In this document: positions 60,455 through 64,000 of the stretch, piece after piece
How the letters are laid out: each line of letters opens with the position of its first letter
Numbering within the stretch: position 1 is the stretch's first letter
Assembly (NCBI GenBank): GCA_038226305.1
Contig: JBBRQN010000002.1
Coordinates: forward strand, 124,001-188,000
Direction of reading: 5' to 3'
Length of the DNA stretch: 64,000 nt
From: JASLDZ01 sp038226305
GTDB taxonomy: Bacteria > Pseudomonadota > Alphaproteobacteria > Caulobacterales > Caulobacteraceae
Position numbers and translations under genes: made by a program
Notes under the pieces: model-generated
Told to the model about the DNA's origin: nothing
Database searches by the model: none
The model's input: only the letters and a program-made list of their open reading frames with translations

Positions 60455-61548
60455 CCGAACAGATCCAGTTGGGGGGCTGCAGGCTTCAGGTCGAGCGGCA
60501 CGCGAAAGAGGTCGCTGCGCAGGCGCGTGGGCTGAAGGTTCAGGCCGATGCGCGTGCAGGCCAGGGTGAAGCGGCGGTGCAGCATCTCCGCCACCGGGCC
60601 TGAGCCCACCATCCGCGCGCCGAAGCTCGAGTCGTTGTCGCGGCCGTTGCGCATCTGGCGCACGAGCGACATCACCCTGGCGGCGCGATCGGGCCGGGCC
60701 GCCTCCAGCCATTCCCTGAACAGGTCGGCGATCTCGCGGGGCAGGCGCAGGGCCACCATCATGCCCGAGCGGGCGCCCGCGTCGTAGGCGCGCTCCAGCA
60801 CAGCCTCCATCTCGTGATCGTTCAGCCCGGCGATGACGGGCGCGAACCCCACGCCCACCGGCACGCCCGCCCGGGTGAGCGTGCGGATCGCCTCCAGCCT
60901 GCGTTCCGGCGTGGCGGCGCGGGGCTCCATGTCCCGGGCGAGCTTGCGATCCAGTGTGGTGATCGACACGTAGGCCTTCACCAGCCCCTGCGCCGCCATC
61001 GGCGCCATGAGATCGGCATCGCGACCGATCAGCGCCGACTTGGTGATGACGCTGAACGGATGCCGGAACCGCCCCAGAACCTCGATCACCCCGCGGGTGA
61101 CGCGCTGAGAACGCTCGCTGGGCTGGTAGACATCGGTGTTGCCCCCAAGGTGAATCGGCGCGCAGCGATAGCTAGGTCGAGCCAGCTCGCGCTCCAGAAG
61201 CCGCGCCGCCTCGGGCTTGAAGAACAGCTTCGATTCGAAATCGAGGCCGGGCGAGAGGCCCATGTAGGCGTGGGCGGGCCGGGCGTAGCAGTAGATGCAG
61301 CCGTGCTCGCAGCCGCGATAGGTGTTGATGGAGCGGTCGAAACCCACGTCGGGGCTATCGTTGCGGCTGATGATCGTGCGGGCGCGCTCTGGCGTCAGGC
61401 TGGTCTTGAGGGCAGGGGCGGGGGCGTCGTCTTCGCCCCATCCGTCATCGAAGGAGTGCACCGTGCCCGGCTCGAACCGGCCGGAGCGGTTGGTCTGAGC
61501 GCCTCGCCCTCGCGGGGCGGCGGGATGGAGTGGGACAGCGGGCGGCAC
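60451..61548 (-). CDS. PA0069-family radical SAM protein
   Basis: 365 aa from a GTG (MPPAVPLHPA); a TTG at 61584 would add 12 residues. GRGAQTNRSGRFEP begins the family, CEHGCIYCYARPAH is the radical SAM 4Fe-4S motif (CxxxCxxC), then LGGNTDVYQPSE. The C-terminal half matches SPL/PA0069-type proteins. Function of the family is unknown. Convergent with and overlapping the methyltransferase by 4 bp. Confidence 0.9.
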   Translation of the reverse strand: MPPAVPLHPAAPRGRGAQTNRSGRFEPGTVHSFDDGWGEDDAPAPALKTSLTPERARTIISRNDSPDVGFDRSINTYRGCEHGCIYCYARPAHAYMGLSPGLDFESKLFFKPEAARLLERELARPSYRCAPIHLGGNTDVYQPSERSQRVTRGVIEVLGRFRHPFSVITKSALIGRDADLMAPMAAQGLVKAYVSITTLDRKLARDMEPRAATPERRLEAIRTLTRAGVPVGVGFAPVIAGLNDHEMEAVLERAYDAGARSGMMVALRLPREIADLFREWLEAARPDRAARVMSLVRQMRNGRDNDSSFGARMVGSGPVAEMLHRRFTLACTRIGLNLQPTRLRSDLFRVPLDLKPAAPQLDLFG

Positions 61549-61619
61549 GCTGCGAGCGGTAGCGCGCTTACCGGAACATAACAAGAACAGTGACGCCCGT
61601 CAGGGCTCTGTTCGAGGGG

Positions 61620-63314
61620 TCAGTCGGCCCGGGCGAACTTCGCGCCCTGGCCCCTGTTCGCGTCCAGAATGGCGGGGATCTTGCTCTGACCGGAAGCCAC
61701 GGCGTCGAGCGTGGGCGAGGCGAGGCCCCACAGCTTGCGATAGATCCAGTAGTTGCTCATCACCCGCTCCACGTACTCGCGGGTGTCGGCCCCCGGCATG
61801 CTCTCGATGAGCAGGAGCGAGTCGGCATCGTCGCCGAGGCGGGCGGCGGTCTTCAGAATCGTGCCGGGGCCGGAGTTGTAGGAGGCCACTGCGCGGATCA
61901 GGTCGCCGTTCACCGATTGCAGGATGCGCGCCACATAGTCCTGGCCCAGGCGCAGGTTCTCGGCGGGCTTGACCAGGGTGGCGGCGGCGACGGGCCGCTT
62001 CACATCGCCCTTCACGAGGGCGGCGGTGGCGGGCATCAGCTGCATCAGGCCATAGGCGCCCGCCGGGCTGACGGCGGAGGCGTTGAAGCCGCTCTCCTGC
62101 TTCACGATGGCGTAGACCAAGGCCTTTTCCAGAGTGTAGCCGCCCCGGGGCGAAAACTCCGGCGCGTCGAACTTGGAGGGGTCGAACCGGCGCACGGCCG
62201 AGCGGCGCAGGTCGTCGGGCGAGGTCAGTGGCGCGTTCAGCATGGCCGCGAGCGCCCGCCAGGTCTTGCGTTGTTCCACGTCCCCCGTGCCGAGGAGGGC
62301 GGTGCGAAGCTCCGAACCCGCCTCGCTGCGCATGCCAGCCTGGGCCAGGGCTGCGGCCCGGCGCGCCCGGGCATCGTTCTGTACCAGTTCAACGAGGGCG
62401 GGCGTGACCTTCACCTGCGCATCGGTCACGCGCTGGAAGGCCTGCGGGGCTGTGGGCGAGCCTTCGCCCGAGGGGGCCAGGGTGGTCGGCGTGTCGAGCC
62501 CCAGCTGATGGGCGGCGATCAGGCCGTAGAAGGTGTAGGGCGTCGAGGCGGCAAGCTTGAGATAGGGCGCGGCCTCTTCGGTGAGGCCGGCGGTGGCGGC
62601 GGCTCGGGCGGCCCACCACGCGGCGGCGGAGCGCACCCACTCGTTCTGGGCTTCGTCCTGCGCCAGGTCGGCCAGCCAGCGATAGCTCTCGTCGAACTTG
62701 CCGAGGCGGAAGGCCGCCAGGCCCGCGACCCAGCGCTCGCCCGAGGCGGTGGCCAGCGCATAGCCCGTGTTCACGTCACCGGCGTAGAACGCCTCCTTGG
62801 ACTTCTGCAGCCGCGGATCAGCGGAGGAGACGGGGGCCTGCGGATCGTCGCCGGCGGCCATCATGCCGATCGCATCGTCCGAAGCGGCGGCCTCGGTGAG
62901 GCGGCGCTTCTTGGCCATGATGAACACACGGTCCGCGCCGGGCTGGTCGCGGTAGGTGTCGAGCCAGGTCTTCAGCTCGCTGTAGGTGGCCTTGTAGGCC
63001 GTGTGCATCAGCTTGGCATATTGGAGGCGGCCGCTGAGGCAGGCGTCCTGCACCGCCGCGCCGATGGAGTCGGCCAAGGCGAACTGCCCCCGCTTGATGG
63101 CGTCGAAGGCTGCGGCGTAGGTGCGAGCGTCGGAGTCGGAGAGGGGGCCGATGGCGGGGGCCGACGGGCCGAAACCCTGCACGTAGGGGCGGGGCAGGGC
63201 CTGCGCCCCATCCTGGGCTGCGACACCGGCGTGGGCGAAGCTGGCGGCCGCCGTCCCGGCCACGAGCGCGAGTGCGGCGGCGGTGAAACGAAGGCGGCGG
63301 GAGACTGAAGTCAT
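61620..63314 (-). CDS. Soluble lytic murein transglycosylase (Slt70-like)
   Basis: 564 aa from MTSVSRRLRFTAAALALVAG, a signal peptide. A long superhelical region (~60-390) of TPR-like repeats precedes the SLT domain: the catalytic glutamate in AIVKQESGFNASAVSPAGAYG, then GLMQLMPATAALVK and AVASYNSGPGT. It cleaves peptidoglycan between MurNAc and GlcNAc, forming 1,6-anhydro ends, in the periplasm. The next gene upstream ends 46 bp before its start. Confidence 0.93.
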   Translation of the reverse strand: MTSVSRRLRFTAAALALVAGTAAASFAHAGVAAQDGAQALPRPYVQGFGPSAPAIGPLSDSDARTYAAAFDAIKRGQFALADSIGAAVQDACLSGRLQYAKLMHTAYKATYSELKTWLDTYRDQPGADRVFIMAKKRRLTEAAASDDAIGMMAAGDDPQAPVSSADPRLQKSKEAFYAGDVNTGYALATASGERWVAGLAAFRLGKFDESYRWLADLAQDEAQNEWVRSAAAWWAARAAATAGLTEEAAPYLKLAASTPYTFYGLIAAHQLGLDTPTTLAPSGEGSPTAPQAFQRVTDAQVKVTPALVELVQNDARARRAAALAQAGMRSEAGSELRTALLGTGDVEQRKTWRALAAMLNAPLTSPDDLRRSAVRRFDPSKFDAPEFSPRGGYTLEKALVYAIVKQESGFNASAVSPAGAYGLMQLMPATAALVKGDVKRPVAAATLVKPAENLRLGQDYVARILQSVNGDLIRAVASYNSGPGTILKTAARLGDDADSLLLIESMPGADTREYVERVMSNYWIYRKLWGLASPTLDAVASGQSKIPAILDANRGQGAKFARAD

Positions 63315-63360
63315 GGCCTCTGGGAGGAGGTCGCCCTCAAGGGGCCGGACAACTTCAGTT

Positions 63361-64000
63361 TTACGGAGCCCCGGCACCCGGATCAACCCGGGCGGCAAGC
63401 GTCAAAAGGTCCGCCCAGGCGTTCTTCCGCGCCCTGGGCTGGGCCAGCAGGAAGGCTGGGGAGAAGGTCGGCAGGGCGGGCAGATCGAACGCCTCGTGTT
63501 CTCCCGTCCAGTGGGCCCAGCGCCCGCGAACCTTCAGGATCGGGTCCTCGGTGCGCAGGGTGGCCCGCGCGGCGGCGGCACCGAGCAGCAGCACGGCCCG
63601 GGGTTTCAGGAGGAGGGCGGCTCGCTCTAGAAAAGGGCGGCAGGCGGCCTGGTCGTTCGCAGACGGCGCGCCGCCGCCCGGCGTGCGCCAGAACACGGTG
63701 TTGATGAGGAGCGCTCGCTCGCTCAGCCCAGCGGCCTGCAGCATACGGTCGATCAGCCGCCCCTGCGCCCCCTGAAAGGGTGATCCGGCCGCCTCGTCGT
63801 CTGCGCCAGGGGCCTCGCCGATCACGAGGATGTCGGCCGTCGCCGGGTCTCCGCGGACGAAGATCGGCCGCACCGCGCCGGAATGGCGAAGGGCGCACCC
63901 CTCAAACGCCTGAAGGGCCTGCTCGATTTCGGCCAGGGTCGAGGCCGGGCGGGCGAGGTCGCGGGCGGCCGCCACGGCGGCTTCGTTCGTTGCGGGGGCG
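63361..64000 (-). CDS. Uracil-DNA glycosylase family 4-type, N terminus beyond window
   Basis: About 213 residues are visible; the frame continues off the right edge, so the true start is outside. The GEAPGADDEAAGSPF motif (active site) and LINTVFWRTPGGGAPS are present. Family 4 enzymes usually hold a 4Fe-4S cluster by four cysteines, but here only two of the positions (EGCALRH and AACRPFL) are cysteine, as in some alphaproteobacterial members. It removes uracil from DNA. Starts 46 bp upstream of the transglycosylase gene, same strand. Confidence 0.88.
   Translation of the reverse strand, partial: APATNEAAVAAARDLARPASTLAEIEQALQAFEGCALRHSGAVRPIFVRGDPATADILVIGEAPGADDEAAGSPFQGAQGRLIDRMLQAAGLSERALLINTVFWRTPGGGAPSANDQAACRPFLERAALLLKPRAVLLLGAAAARATLRTEDPILKVRGRWAHWTGEHEAFDLPALPTFSPAFLLAQPRARKNAWADLLTLAARVDPGAGAP

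Noticed and set aside
1..64000. CRISPR arrays, insertion sequences, integrases or phage genes
   Set aside because: No regularly spaced repeats, terminal inverted repeats or transposase-like proteins were seen.

Overview
The window is a nearly complete photosynthesis gene cluster (PGC) of a high-GC alphaproteobacterium, roughly 9.1-49.9 kb, with ordinary chromosomal genes on both sides. It encodes bacteriochlorophyll a synthesis, part of the spirilloxanthin branch, a type II reaction centre (pufL, pufM, puhA), LH1 (pufB, pufA), assembly factors, the PpsR/AerR regulators, 5-aminolevulinate synthase, porphobilinogen deaminase and a soluble c-type cytochrome. The cyclase is the oxygen-dependent AcsF and no bchE is present, so an aerobic anoxygenic phototroph is likely (inference). 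The right flank order (degenerate Pcm-like methyltransferase, PopZ, ValS) resembles Caulobacterales, but without the TolC gene usually found there; my placement is Caulobacterales or a close relative, moderate confidence.

Layout. 1-9.1 kb: an isoquinoline-oxidoreductase-like Mo enzyme pair (left edge, partial), a receiver plus HWE-type kinase, an HI0933 flavoprotein, a pseudouridine synthase, a PI-PLC-like secreted protein, a DUF2189 membrane protein, a stand-alone cytochrome c1 and a first TspO. 9.2-18.8 kb (minus): the classic crtEF-bchCXYZ-pufBALM superoperon. 18.9-21.3 kb (plus): crtD-crtC. 21.2-25.1 kb (minus): bchI-bchD-bchO plus a 58-aa membrane ORF. 25.3-26.8 kb (plus): hemC and cytochrome c2. 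26.9-31.2 kb (minus): bchG-pucC-bchP-tspO plus an 87-aa membrane protein. 31.2-33.6 kb (minus): aerR/ppaA-ppsR. 34.0-49.9 kb (plus): bchF-NBHLM-lhaA-puhABC-orf101-acsF-puhE-hemA. 49.9-64 kb: PsiF, DoxX, tRNA-Asn, tRNA-Cys, Pcm-like, PopZ, ValS, acyl-CoA synthetase, a YG-rich secreted protein, RNA and other methyltransferases, a radical SAM protein, a lytic transglycosylase and a family 4-type uracil-DNA glycosylase (right edge, partial).

How it works together. HemA and HemC feed tetrapyrrole synthesis; BchIDH/O insert Mg; BchM methylates; AcsF forms ring E; BchNBL and BchXYZ reduce the macrocycle; BchF, BchC, BchG and BchP finish bacteriochlorophyll a. CrtE, C, D, F act in the spirilloxanthin pathway, but crtB and crtI are not here. 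LhaA, PucC-like and Puh proteins assemble RC-LH1. There is no pufC, so the soluble cytochrome c2 is the likely donor to the reaction centre. Six PpsR-type boxes (TGT-N12-ACA/ACG) occur in the four main divergent or intergenic promoter regions, and in most the TGTCAA half-site is itself the -35 hexamer.

Most of the cluster is known biology. The less described points are a 16-codon leader ORF coupled to bchX, an apparently leaderless bchG, the absence of a normal crtC start, an N-terminally extended BchF, alternative aerR starts, several small membrane ORFs, and a cytochrome c1 gene separated from the rest of the bc1 complex. No IS element, integrase, CRISPR array or phage gene was seen.
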